Below are positions 18,044-25,700 of a stretch of 64,000 nucleotides of DNA, one piece after another. The position numbers and the translations under genes are program-made. The DNA is taken from assembly GCA_029263855.1 (NCBI GenBank), contig JAJUFC010000013.1, positions 1 through 64,000 of the forward strand, written 5' to 3'. The notes below the pieces were generated by a model. That model had not been told where the DNA came from and made no database searches. It worked only from the letters and a program-made list of their open reading frames with translations. Position 1 is the stretch's first letter. Each line of letters opens with the position of its first letter. The DNA is from Candidatus Thermochlorobacteriaceae bacterium. Its GTDB lineage: Bacteria; Bacteroidota; Chlorobiia; Chlorobiales; Thermochlorobacteraceae.

Positions 18044-19891
18044 ATGACCAGCGACATTTTATCCGAATCACCGAAACAATTCACGCCGCCAGTTTTTTTG
18101 CGACGCAACAAGTTGGATTACGAACCCACCTACAAATCCTCAATTGAAAATCCTGCTGAATTTTGGGCAACGATTGCCGAGCAACTGCTTTGGGAAACAA
18201 AGTGGAGCAAGGTCTTCGAGTTTGAACCGCCGAAACACGAATGGTTTCTTGGTGCGAAAACCAACATCACGCTGAACGCGCTCGACCGCCACATTGTTGG
18301 TGAGCGGCGCAATAAAGTCGCGCTCATTTGGTCGAGCGAATCGGGACCTGAAAATTATGTAACCTTCGACCGCTTAATTCGCCGTGTCTCGCAAGTAGCA
18401 AACGCGCTGAAATCTGTTGGCGTCCGAAAGGGCGACACCGTTTTGGTGTTCATGCCGAACACCGTTGAAGCCGTTTATGTGATGCTGGCGTGCGCTCGAA
18501 TTGGCGCGATTCACGCGGTCATTCACGAAAAGGCAGGAGCGCGTGCGCTCAAAACGCGCATTGAGGATATTGAGCCGAAGGTCGTCTTCTGTGCTGATGC
18601 AACTTACAGCGAGGCGATGCACTTTCCGATGAAAAGCGTGCTCAACAGTGCCTTGCGCACCAGCGCGAGCGTCGAGCGAATCGTTGTTCTGCGTCGCCAA
18701 TCGCCGAAACTCAATCTCACCTCAGAGCGCGAAATTGATTTTTACGATTTCATTTCAGGGCAACCGCAATTCTGCAATCCCGAAATCGTGGAATCCAATC
18801 ACCCTTTGTTCGTGCTCTACACAAGTAGCACGAGCGGCAAGCCGAAAGGCGTGGTGCACACTCACGGCGGCTACATGGTCGGCGCATACTACGCCACAAA
18901 AATGCTCATCGACATTCAAGACAACGATGTGCTGTGGAACAGTTTTCATATTGGCTCTGCGCCCGGTCATCTTTTCTCTGTTTATGGCACCTTGCTTTCA
19001 GGCGCAACGATTCTCATGCACGAAGGCGCAATCGATTATCCAAACGCGGAATCGTTTTGGCGACGCATTGAGCGGCATGGGGTCAATATCTTCCTCTCGC
19101 ATCCGTCGCTCTTGCAACGACTACAAAAGCACGACACCGAACTGATGAAAAAATATGATAACTCGACGCTCCGCTTAATGCTCACAACTGGTGGCGCGCT
19201 TTCGCCATCGCTTCACGAATGGGCACAAAAAGAAGTCGTTGGCAAAATCGGAAGCGTGGTCGAGATGTGGCTTCAAAATGAAATCCCAATTCCTGCCATC
19301 GGCAATACGCTAAATTTTCCAATCAAAGTCGGCAAAGTCGGAAAAGCCTTGCCCGGCGCGAAACTCGAAGTGCGCAGTTTAGATGGCAAAGAACTTTCGC
19401 CGAATCAAGAAGGCTTGCTCGTGCTCGCGCACTCCGTGCCGTATTTGATGAAAACCATTTGGAAAAATCAAGAACGATACAACAAATACTGGCGGCACAT
19501 CGAAGGCTGTTTCAACACGGGCGACATGGCGATTAAAGATGAAAACGGTTATTTCAAAATCACAGGCAGAATTGACGACGTGATGAAAGTGAGTGGTTAT
19601 CGAATTTCAAACGCGGAATTAGAAGCCACGCTCGCGGAACACCCCGTCGTCAAAGAAGTTGCCGTCATTGGCTTGCCCGATGCGAACAAGGGCGAAAAGG
19701 TTCGCGCCTTCGTCGTCTTGAAGAATCCGTTTGGCGTAGCCAATGCGCTCGAAGCCGTCCTGCGCGATTATGTTCGGCACGAACTCGGCGAACTCGTCGT
19801 CCCTGACGAAATTGAATTCCTGAGCGAATTGCCGCGCGAAGCCGATGGCTCAATTTCGCACGCAACGCTCAAAGCACAATCACAAGTCTAA
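18044..19891 (+). CDS. Acetyl-CoA synthetase-like AMP-forming ligase with altered active site
   Basis: A 615-residue ANL-superfamily protein closest in layout to acetyl-/acyl-CoA synthetases. Visible core motifs: the P-loop YTSSTSGKPKGVVHTHGG (usual form TSG-T/S-TGKPKG, so one glycine is serine), the A5 region EMWLQNE (usually WWQTE), NTGD, and hinge GRIDDVMKVSGYRIS intact. The A10 motif, usually PKTRSGKIMRR, reads PREADGSISHATLK here: the lysine needed for adenylation is serine. The protein then ends at once, so the tail is shortened. It is separated from the acylating aldehyde dehydrogenase by 14 bases, so the two work together. It could be an adenylation-defective or diverged ligase; substrate unknown. 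Acetate, another short acid, or sulfoacetate (SauT-like) are possible. Confidence 0.75.
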   Translation: MTSDILSESPKQFTPPVFLRRNKLDYEPTYKSSIENPAEFWATIAEQLLWETKWSKVFEFEPPKHEWFLGAKTNITLNALDRHIVGERRNKVALIWSSESGPENYVTFDRLIRRVSQVANALKSVGVRKGDTVLVFMPNTVEAVYVMLACARIGAIHAVIHEKAGARALKTRIEDIEPKVVFCADATYSEAMHFPMKSVLNSALRTSASVERIVVLRRQSPKLNLTSEREIDFYDFISGQPQFCNPEIVESNHPLFVLYTSSTSGKPKGVVHTHGGYMVGAYYATKMLIDIQDNDVLWNSFHIGSAPGHLFSVYGTLLSGATILMHEGAIDYPNAESFWRRIERHGVNIFLSHPSLLQRLQKHDTELMKKYDNSTLRLMLTTGGALSPSLHEWAQKEVVGKIGSVVEMWLQNEIPIPAIGNTLNFPIKVGKVGKALPGAKLEVRSLDGKELSPNQEGLLVLAHSVPYLMKTIWKNQERYNKYWRHIEGCFNTGDMAIKDENGYFKITGRIDDVMKVSGYRISNAELEATLAEHPVVKEVAVIGLPDANKGEKVRAFVVLKNPFGVANALEAVLRDYVRHELGELVVPDEIEFLSELPREADGSISHATLKAQSQV

Positions 19892-19905
19892 GCGATACTC
19901 TTCCG

Positions 19906-21507
19906 ATGAACGCGCAATCATCATTTAGCACGATGGAACTCTCGTCCGATTTACAATCTATTCAAGAAGCACGCACGCTCCTTGCCAAAGCCAAAGAAGC
20001 CCAACAAGCCTACAAAGACTTCACGCAAGAGCAAGTCGATAAAATCGTTAAAGCCACGGCGGAAGCCGGCTACGAGGCACGCGAGCGACTCGCCAAACTT
20101 GCCGTCGAAGAAACAGGCTTCGGCAAATGGCAGGATAAAGTGAAGAAAAACATCGTCGGCACGAAAATGCTCTACGATTACATCAAAAACATGAAAACTT
20201 GTGGGATTGTCAATAAGACGCACAACGGCAAAGTGTGGGAAGTTGCAACCCCGATGGGCATTGTGGCGGCATTGATTCCATCGACAAATCCCACTTCAAC
20301 GATGATGTATAAAGCAATTATTTCGCTCAAATCGCGCAATGCGATTGTCGCCTCGCCGCACCCGCGCGCCGTGCAATGCACGACCGAAGCCGCAAAAATC
20401 ATGGCAGATGCCGCAAAGAAAGCCGGCGCACCCGATAACTTAATTCTCTGCATGACAAAGCCCACGCTCGAAGGAACTACGGAATTGATGCGCCACGAAC
20501 TCACCAGCGTTATTCTTGCCACAGGGAGCACGCCAATGGTGCGCGCCGCGTATTCATCAGGCAAACCTGCTTACGGTGTCGGTTCTGGCAACGTGCCCGC
20601 CTTCATTGAGCGAAGCGCAAATATCCCAAAAGCCGTCGCCGATATTCTGTTCGGAAAAACATTCGACAACGGCACGTTATGCTCTTCTGAACAAGCCATC
20701 GTTTGTGATTTGCCTATCAAAAACAAAGTGATTGAAGAATTGAAAAAGCGTGGCGCGTATTTCGTCTCGATGGAAGAAAAGCAAAAGTTAGAGCGATACA
20801 TGTTTCCGAAAGGCTTGAACCCCGAAGTCGTTGGAATGCCCGCAACCTTCATTGCAGAACGCGCAGGATTTTCCGTGCCGCCGCAAACCGCCGTTTTGGT
20901 TGTTGAACTTGGAGCAGTTGGCAAAAAAGAAATTCTTTCGGCGGAAAAACTCTCGCCTGTGCTCGCGTTCTACACCGAAGACGGTTGGGAAGCAGGGTGC
21001 AAACGATGTATTGAACTCTTGGAATTTGGCGGCATTGGTCACTCGCTCGCACTGCACACGCAAAACGAAATGGTCATCGAGCAATTCGCCTTGCATAAGC
21101 CTGCGCATCGCATCTTGATAAACACGGTTGCCGCAATTGGTGCGGTCGGATATACGACGGCACTTCCGCCTGCCATGACGCTCGGACCGGGAACGATTGG
21201 CGGCTCAATTACAACCGATAACATCTCGCCGCTTCACTTGCTCAACATCAAACGAATTGGATTCGAGACAAATCCCGTCAATGACGCAAATGGCAATCCC
21301 ATTGCTGAAAGCCAATCAAGCGAAGAGAAGAAACCCGCACCGCTAATGCCGAAAAGTTTTTCCGAAATCATCGACGAGCGCATTCGCCTCAAAGCAGGGA
21401 ATAAGCCCGTTGCACCAACGGCACAGTCAAGCCACGTGAAATCTTCGACAATCCCTAAACTCTCTGACGATGCCATCGCTGAACTCGTCAAGCAGTTCAA
21501 GAAATGA
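19906..21507 (+). CDS. CoA-acylating aldehyde dehydrogenase
   Basis: Interconverts an aldehyde and its acyl-CoA with NAD(P). It is 533 residues. The catalytic cysteine is in DNGTLCSSEQAIV; the cofactor region VWEVATPMGIVAALIPSTNP and GVGSGNVPAFIE match EutE/PduP/SauS-type enzymes rather than classical aldehyde dehydrogenases. The fold ends near 455; a Pro/Ser/Thr-rich linker (KPVAPTAQSSHVKSSTIP) and a terminal amphipathic helix (KLSDDAIAELVKQFKK) follow. Such linker-helix tails act as encapsulation peptides in microcompartment enzymes, but no shell gene is in the window. Cotranscribed with the CoA-ligase-like gene; a strong terminator follows. Acetaldehyde, propionaldehyde and sulfoacetaldehyde are all possible substrates. 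Confidence 0.85.
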   Translation: MNAQSSFSTMELSSDLQSIQEARTLLAKAKEAQQAYKDFTQEQVDKIVKATAEAGYEARERLAKLAVEETGFGKWQDKVKKNIVGTKMLYDYIKNMKTCGIVNKTHNGKVWEVATPMGIVAALIPSTNPTSTMMYKAIISLKSRNAIVASPHPRAVQCTTEAAKIMADAAKKAGAPDNLILCMTKPTLEGTTELMRHELTSVILATGSTPMVRAAYSSGKPAYGVGSGNVPAFIERSANIPKAVADILFGKTFDNGTLCSSEQAIVCDLPIKNKVIEELKKRGAYFVSMEEKQKLERYMFPKGLNPEVVGMPATFIAERAGFSVPPQTAVLVVELGAVGKKEILSAEKLSPVLAFYTEDGWEAGCKRCIELLEFGGIGHSLALHTQNEMVIEQFALHKPAHRILINTVAAIGAVGYTTALPPAMTLGPGTIGGSITTDNISPLHLLNIKRIGFETNPVNDANGNPIAESQSSEEKKPAPLMPKSFSEIIDERIRLKAGNKPVAPTAQSSHVKSSTIPKLSDDAIAELVKQFKK

Positions 21508-21520
21508 CGCGGGAAACAAA

Positions 21521-21546
21521 AAAGGCTTCCCGAAACGGAAGCCTTT
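21521..21546. terminator. Bidirectional rho-independent terminator
   Basis: Perfect 10-bp stem AAAGGCTTCC (21521-21530) / GGAAGCCTTT (21537-21546) with a CGAAAC loop, between the convergent aldehyde dehydrogenase and dps genes. Confidence 0.88.
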
Positions 21547-21569
21547 GTTCGCGAGAGATTCGTCGTCGA

Positions 21570-22058
21570 TTAAAATTCGCCCAAGACTTTTCGCGCCTTC
21601 GTTTCTGCCAAGAACCACGCTTGCTTTTGATAAATCTGCACGATGCCCGTAAGAATGTCGGCGGTGCCGGGGTCGTTGTCTTTCGTGGCAAGCTCGATGT
21701 GGTCGTGAAGCGCGTCGATGATTTTATCCGTATCGGCGTGAAGCATTTCAACCATTTCGAGCGGCGAGAACATCGTGCCGTCGGCATCGGTAACGAGCGA
21801 GAGTTCTAAAAATTCGCGCGTCGTGCCAACGGGGTATCCGCCAATCGCCCGCGAGCGCTCGGCAAGGTCATCGATGATTTCTAAAAGTTGCTCATAATGC
21901 GCGTCAAACAAATCGTGTAGCGACTTGAAAAACGGACCTGAGACATACCAATGAAATTTCTTGTATTTCACGGAAAGAACCGCCGCGCTGGCGATGTGTT
22001 GGTCTAACGCCGCCATTACCGCAGGCGTGGTGTGTTTCACTCGAACTTCGGTCGACAT
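21570..22058 (-). CDS. dps: Dps-family DNA-protection ferritin
   Basis: A 162-residue ferritin-like protein that oxidises and stores iron in a dodecamer and protects DNA from peroxide. The intersubunit ferroxidase-site residues are visible in KYKKFHWYVSGPFFKSLHDLF and DAHYEQLLEIIDDLAER (His, His, Asp, Glu spacing of Dps), then RSRAIGGYP. It is the last gene of the fur-type regulator - MDR oxidoreductase - dps operon, starting 19 bases after the previous stop with a very strong ribosome-binding site. Peroxide-responsive control by the first gene is likely. The last residues KVLGEF end close to a bidirectional terminator. Confidence 0.93.
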   Translation of the reverse strand: MSTEVRVKHTTPAVMAALDQHIASAAVLSVKYKKFHWYVSGPFFKSLHDLFDAHYEQLLEIIDDLAERSRAIGGYPVGTTREFLELSLVTDADGTMFSPLEMVEMLHADTDKIIDALHDHIELATKDNDPGTADILTGIVQIYQKQAWFLAETKARKVLGEF

Positions 22059-22063
22059 AATTT

Positions 22064-22071
22064 ACCTCCTT
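22064..22071 (-). promoter_or_regulatory. Strong Shine-Dalgarno of dps
   Basis: On the minus strand AAGGAGGT sits five bases before the dps ATG, a full match to the anti-SD sequence. It fixes the start at 22058 and suggests high expression. Confidence 0.8.
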
Positions 22072-22077
22072 GAAAAG

Positions 22078-23061
22078 TTAGTTAATTTGTAAGACGATTT
22101 TGCCGAACTGTCCAGCCTCGTTCATCTTGCGCAAGGCGTGTTCAGCGGACGAAAGAGAAAGAACATCGCTCACAATAGGAATCACCTTATTTGAATTCAC
22201 GAAATCAAGCATGTGTGAAAAATCGCGAGGTGAGCCCATTGTTGAGCCAAAGATAGAAAGTTGCTTCCAAAAAACGCGCTGCATCGGCAGGGAAGAGGGC
22301 GCGCCGTTTGTCGCTCCGACGAAGACAATCCGTCCGCCCATCGCGCAAAGGTCAATGAGTTTGAGAAAGTCGTTGCCGCCCGCGCTGTCTAAAATCACAT
22401 CAAAGCCAATTGATTTTAAGTCCTGCTCCCACGAAGCGTTGCGATAGTTTGCGCCGCCTTTTGCGCCAAGCGCGAGGGCTTTGCTCAATTTTTCGTCTGA
22501 CCCTGATGTTACCCACACTTCCGCGCCTGCCGCGAGCGCGAACTGCAACCCAAACAACGCCACGCCGCCGCCAACGCCCGTAATCAAGACTTTTTCTTTC
22601 GCTTGCAATCGAGCGCGGGCAAAGAGGGCGCGGTGCGCCGTCAGCGCCGCCAACGGCAACGCTGCCGCTTCCGTCCAAGAAAGATGCGCAGGCTTTTCGC
22701 AAAGATTCTGAACGGGGACTTTGACAAATTCCGCGAACGTGCCATCGTCGGGAAGTCCTAAAATGCGAAACGATTTTTGTTGCGCCACTTCGCTCTTGCC
22801 CCAATCCAAACTTGGATTGATGACGACTGCTTTGCCAATCCAAGACGGGTCGGAATGCTCGGCGACGATGCCCGCGCCATCAGAGCCAAGAATGACGGGA
22901 AATTTCAATCCTGCGTATTGTCCTTTTTGAATCCACAAGTCGCGGTGGTTGAGCGCGGCGGCATGAAGTTGGACGAGGGCTTCGCTCTCGGAAGGGCGCG
23001 GCGTTTCAACGGATTTAAGTTGAAGGGGAAGATTGATTCCGTCTAAAACCGCCGCGTTCAT
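22078..23061 (-). CDS. Medium-chain dehydrogenase/reductase (quinone-oxidoreductase-like)
   Basis: A 327-residue NAD(P)H-dependent oxidoreductase of the MDR superfamily. The GroES-like half has ALNHRDLWIQKGQY and GSDGAGIV; the Rossmann half has VLITGVGGGVALFGLQFA. The four-cysteine structural zinc lobe of true alcohol dehydrogenases is missing and no catalytic zinc Cys is apparent, so it belongs with the zinc-independent quinone oxidoreductase/enoyl reductase group. Its start codon overlaps the stop of the upstream PerR-like gene by four bases (ATGA), so the two are translationally coupled. In this company it may handle reactive carbonyls or quinones; substrate unknown. Confidence 0.85.
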   Translation of the reverse strand: MNAAVLDGINLPLQLKSVETPRPSESEALVQLHAAALNHRDLWIQKGQYAGLKFPVILGSDGAGIVAEHSDPSWIGKAVVINPSLDWGKSEVAQQKSFRILGLPDDGTFAEFVKVPVQNLCEKPAHLSWTEAAALPLAALTAHRALFARARLQAKEKVLITGVGGGVALFGLQFALAAGAEVWVTSGSDEKLSKALALGAKGGANYRNASWEQDLKSIGFDVILDSAGGNDFLKLIDLCAMGGRIVFVGATNGAPSSLPMQRVFWKQLSIFGSTMGSPRDFSHMLDFVNSNKVIPIVSDVLSLSSAEHALRKMNEAGQFGKIVLQIN

Positions 23062-23477
23062 TGTGCTTTTTCGCCGTAAAATTCAATTTTGAAATGCGTC
23101 GCTTTGAAGCCAGTCTGCGCGCGAAATTTCTCCAAAAGGTCGTCTCCGAGCGACAAATTCACGTCATAAATTTTGCCCGTCTTGGCGCAGATGAAGTGGT
23201 GATGCTCGTTGATGTTGCCGTCGAAGCGCACCACGCCGTCATCCAAAATCACGCGCTGAATCAAGCCTTCGTCGGCAAGCAAGTTCAAGTTGCGATAAAC
23301 CGTGCCAAGACTGACGTGCGGCAATGTTTTGCGGACTTGTTCATATACCCAGTCGGCTGTCGGGTGAGAATCCGTTTCACGCACAACGCGCAATATCTCT
23401 TCTCGCTGACGTGAGTAACGCTGTCCAACAACTTTTTCTTTCATTTCAGACATACCTCTTTTAATGGAAAAGTTCAA
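23058..23477 (-). CDS. Fur/PerR-family metalloregulator lacking structural zinc cysteines
   Basis: A 139-residue repressor. The winged helix has YSRQREEILRVV, the recognition region HVSLGTVYRNLNLLADEGLI, and the metal-sensing site with H in SHPTADWVY, D/H/H in DGNINEHHHFIC and D in YDVNLSLGDD, the pattern of PerR. The usual two CxxC pairs for structural zinc are gone: the first is C-A-K-T and the protein stops after FYGEKAQ, before the second pair. The start at 23477 is the longest; Met9 (MSEMKEK) or Met12 are also plausible. It heads an operon with the MDR gene (4-base overlap) and dps. Likely a peroxide or metal sensor controlling this group; no operator was located. Confidence 0.88.
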   Translation of the reverse strand: MNFSIKRGMSEMKEKVVGQRYSRQREEILRVVRETDSHPTADWVYEQVRKTLPHVSLGTVYRNLNLLADEGLIQRVILDDGVVRFDGNINEHHHFICAKTGKIYDVNLSLGDDLLEKFRAQTGFKATHFKIEFYGEKAQ

Positions 23478-23549
23478 TAAACGAATTAAAGGAATCTAAC
23501 GCATTGAGCGCGCGAATTGTTCTACTTCTGTTCCATAACGAAAGTGGAT

Positions 23550-24089
23550 TTAGCGTGCCATATCGGTTAAGCCTGAAAGCAATTCAACGACATCTTTCGC
23601 GCCTTTGTGAAGCGCGAGCGCAAGCGCCGTGAACCCGCGTTGGTCGACGGCGTTCACATCGGCACCGTTTTGTATCAGCATTGAAACGGTTTCTTTCCGT
23701 CCCGCCATCGCCGCGAACATCAGGGCGGTGATGCCGAGCGCGTTTCGCGCATTGACGTTCGCGCCCTTTTCAATCAGTCGTTTCGCGAGTTCGGTTTCGC
23801 CTTTGAACGCCGCGCTCATCAGCGGGGTGTTTCCCATAAAGTCGGGGGCGTGAATGTTTGCGCCGCGCTCAATGAGAAACGCAGATAAGTCAGTTCGCTT
23901 GTTGTAGATTGCCAGCATAAGCATCGTAAAGCCTTTCGCCGTTGCCGTATCAATCGAAACGCCTTGATTGAGCGCGGTTTCAATCGTTTCTCGGTCGCCC
24001 AACCGCGCCGCCAGAAAAACATCTTTGGGTTGCGCTTGCAATCGAGCGTTCGCAAGCGCGAAGAGAACGAACAACAAGAGCCGTTTCAT
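23550..24089 (-). CDS. Secreted ankyrin-repeat protein
   Basis: About 179 residues from the ATG at 24089, chosen over 24221 because it then begins with a signal peptide (MKRLLLFVLFALANARLQAQ, cleavage after A-Q-A/Q region). The mature part is four to five ankyrin repeats: GFTMLMLAIYNKRTDLSAFL, GNTPLMSAAFKGETELAKRL, GITALMFAAMAGRKETVSML and GFTALALALHKGAKDVVELL. The protein is probably periplasmic and binds a partner. A periplasmic ankyrin protein (AnkB) supports catalase KatB in Pseudomonas; the surrounding PerR, Dps and rubrerythrin-like genes make a similar oxidative-stress role an attractive inference. Confidence 0.82.
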   Translation of the reverse strand: MKRLLLFVLFALANARLQAQPKDVFLAARLGDRETIETALNQGVSIDTATAKGFTMLMLAIYNKRTDLSAFLIERGANIHAPDFMGNTPLMSAAFKGETELAKRLIEKGANVNARNALGITALMFAAMAGRKETVSMLIQNGADVNAVDQRGFTALALALHKGAKDVVELLSGLTDMAR

Positions 24090-24174
24090 TGCGGTCGTTT
24101 TGGAAAGATTAAATAAATTAAACGACGGCGGCGAGACCATAGCGTTTCCCGCCGCCACAACTTGCCCAACTTGA

Positions 24175-24663
24175 TTAAACCGTTTCCGATTCCTTCGCTT
24201 GCGCCGCGCGAACTTTTTCAAGTGCGTTCAAGTAATTTTGTGCATGCTCGCGCTCGACCTTGCCGAACGATTTGAACCGCTTTGCCGCCGCCTTGAACAT
24301 CTCGGCATGCTCGAGGGATTCTTTGGCTTGCTCACGGAACTCTTCGACCGCCGCTAAATTTCCTTCCTCAATCGCTTCCCGCTCAAATTGCGGATACATC
24401 TGATTCGTCTCGTAAAGTTCGCCTTCGGCGGCAATTTCGAGCAATTTCTCCACCGTCATGCCTTCTTTTGGATAAAGAAGTTGCAAGTGCGCAACCGCGT
24501 GTCCGAATTCATCTTTGGCGGTCTTTTCAAAAACTTGTGCCACTTCTTCATTGCCGAGTTCGCGCGCGATTTCGCCAAAATAAAGGTAACGGCGGAACGC
24601 CATTGCTTCGCCTGCAAAGGCAGATTCAAGATTTTTGCGTGTTTTCGTGTTGCTGTTAAGCAT
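24175..24663 (-). CDS. Rubrerythrin-like diiron protein (no rubredoxin domain)
   Basis: About 162 residues from the ATG at 24663 (MLNSNTKTRKNLESAFAGEA); an ATG at 24717 is in frame but lies upstream of the good ribosome-binding site AAAAGGA. Four-helix ferritin-like fold with the two diiron motifs E..EKTAKDEFGHAVAH and EFREQAKESLEHAEMF, and an E in the AGEAMAFRRY helix. No C-terminal CxxC rubredoxin domain. Such proteins reduce peroxide in anaerobes and microaerophiles. It lies beside the secreted ankyrin gene and near PerR/Dps, and is preceded by its own promoter candidate. Confidence 0.88.
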   Translation of the reverse strand: MLNSNTKTRKNLESAFAGEAMAFRRYLYFGEIARELGNEEVAQVFEKTAKDEFGHAVAHLQLLYPKEGMTVEKLLEIAAEGELYETNQMYPQFEREAIEEGNLAAVEEFREQAKESLEHAEMFKAAAKRFKSFGKVEREHAQNYLNALEKVRAAQAKESETV

Positions 24664-24700
24664 AGTTTGTGTCCTTTTCTTATGTGTTGATTTGAAAATA

Positions 24701-24730
24701 ATAGTAACAATTATCAATACTGAAAATCAA
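24701..24730 (-). promoter_or_regulatory. Candidate promoter of the rubrerythrin-like gene
   Basis: On the minus strand TTGATT (24725-24730), an 18-base spacer and TACTAT (24701-24706), about 38 bases before the start codon. The boxes are weak matches; AT-rich surroundings would suit Fur/PerR binding but no clear palindrome is present. Confidence 0.35.
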
Positions 24731-25028
24731 AAGAAAAAGTTTCAGGAGCACAAGCATTTTTTTGAAAAAGCGGGGGAAAATAATTTTGGGAACATTTTGG
24801 AAATTTGCGTGCGAACAATTACTTTTGTAGCCCTTTTTTCTACGATAATTTGCTTTTTACCAATTTTTTTGTAGTTGCTGTCGATGAAATGAAAGCAAAG
24901 TAAAGAGCAAAGAAAGTGCAAGGATAGGTTGCAAGAATAAGTGTTTGTTTCGGAATGAATAAGGTAAGTAAGGTAATTGATGAAAGCAGGTAGATTGAAT
25001 CGGGAAAGTTGCTTGAAAAACTGTAAGT
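24731..25028. other. Gene-free region between divergent transcripts
   Basis: AT-rich stretch between the rubrerythrin promoter and the tRNA cluster. It must hold the promoter for the tRNA-secE-ribosomal protein transcript, but I cannot place it with confidence. No ORF with coding character. Confidence 0.5.
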
Positions 25029-25101
25029 GCTGGTGTAGCTCAGTTGGTAGAGCAGCTGATTTGTAATCAGCCGGTCGGGGGTTCAAGTCCCTTCACCAGC
25101 T
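25029..25101 (+). tRNA. tRNA-Thr (anticodon TGT)
   Basis: Acceptor GCTGGTG pairs with CACCAGC, discriminator T, anticodon loop TTTGTAA, T-loop GTTCAAG. First of four tandem tRNAs ahead of secE. Confidence 0.95.
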
Positions 25102-25107
25102 CGGCTT

Positions 25108-25189
25108 GGGTAGGTAGCGAAGTGGTCAAACGCAACTGACTGTAAATCAGTCGACTCAGTCTTCGGAGGTTCGAATCCTTCCCTACCCA
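25108..25189 (+). tRNA. tRNA-Tyr (anticodon GTA)
   Basis: Acceptor GGGTAGG pairs with CCTACCC, discriminator A, anticodon in CTGTAAA, with the long class II variable arm expected for tRNA-Tyr (82 bases in all). Confidence 0.95.
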
Positions 25190-25217
25190 CTTGGTTATGA
25201 TGCATAAATGTGCATGT

Positions 25218-25290
<73 letters not shown>

Positions 25291-25322
25291 CGAGTTGTTT
25301 CGTAAATAGTGTGGTCAGAAAT

Positions 25323-25395
25323 ACGGGCGTAGCTCAATTGGTAGAGTAGCGGTCTCCAAAACCGTTGGTTGTGGGTTCGAGTCCTACCGCCCGTG
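25323..25395 (+). tRNA. tRNA-Trp (anticodon CCA)
   Basis: Acceptor ACGGGCG pairs with CGCCCGT, discriminator G as usual for Trp, anticodon loop CTCCAAA. It directly precedes secE, a widely conserved arrangement. Confidence 0.95.
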
Positions 25396-25496
25396 CAAAT
25401 GCACAACGCAATCCAGTGGAGACGCACTCCATCGAAGAAGTGTGCAAGTGCAAAAGTTTTGAAGAAAGCGAAAGTTCATAGAATTCATAGAAAGAA

Positions 25497-25688
25497 ATGA
25501 AACTGACGGAAAAAATTGGCAACTACTATAACGATGTGGTTGCGGAAATGAAAAAAGTGACGTGGCCATCGAAAGACGAACTGCGTGAGTCTACGCTTGT
25601 CGTTTTAATCGTTGCGGGTATCCTCGCTCTTTTCACGTTTGTGATAGATGAAAGTTTAAACTTGCTTATCAAGCAATTTTTGAGATAA
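25497..25688 (+). CDS. secE: Preprotein translocase subunit SecE
   Basis: A 63-residue single-span subunit that clamps SecY in the Sec translocon. The amphipathic part EMKKVTWPSKDEL is the SecE signature, followed by one membrane helix (STLVVLIVAGILALFTFVID). Short form, as in most bacteria outside the gamma-proteobacteria. Twelve bases separate it from nusG. Confidence 0.95.
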   Translation: MKLTEKIGNYYNDVVAEMKKVTWPSKDELRESTLVVLIVAGILALFTFVIDESLNLLIKQFLR

Positions 25689-25700
25689 AGAATTGAACGC

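Noticed and set aside
21433-21438. CACGTG core as a possible parS
   Set aside because: Flanks (GC...AA) do not form the 16-bp parS palindrome and it lies inside a coding region.
22601-24048. Repeated GCTTGCAATCGAGCG at 22601 and 24034
   Set aside because: Only two copies, each inside a coding region giving similar short peptides (ARLQA); most likely chance.
24695-24730. PerR/Fur box upstream of the rubrerythrin-like gene
   Set aside because: The AT-rich TGATAATTGTTACTATTA has only partial symmetry, not the 7-1-7 inverted repeat.
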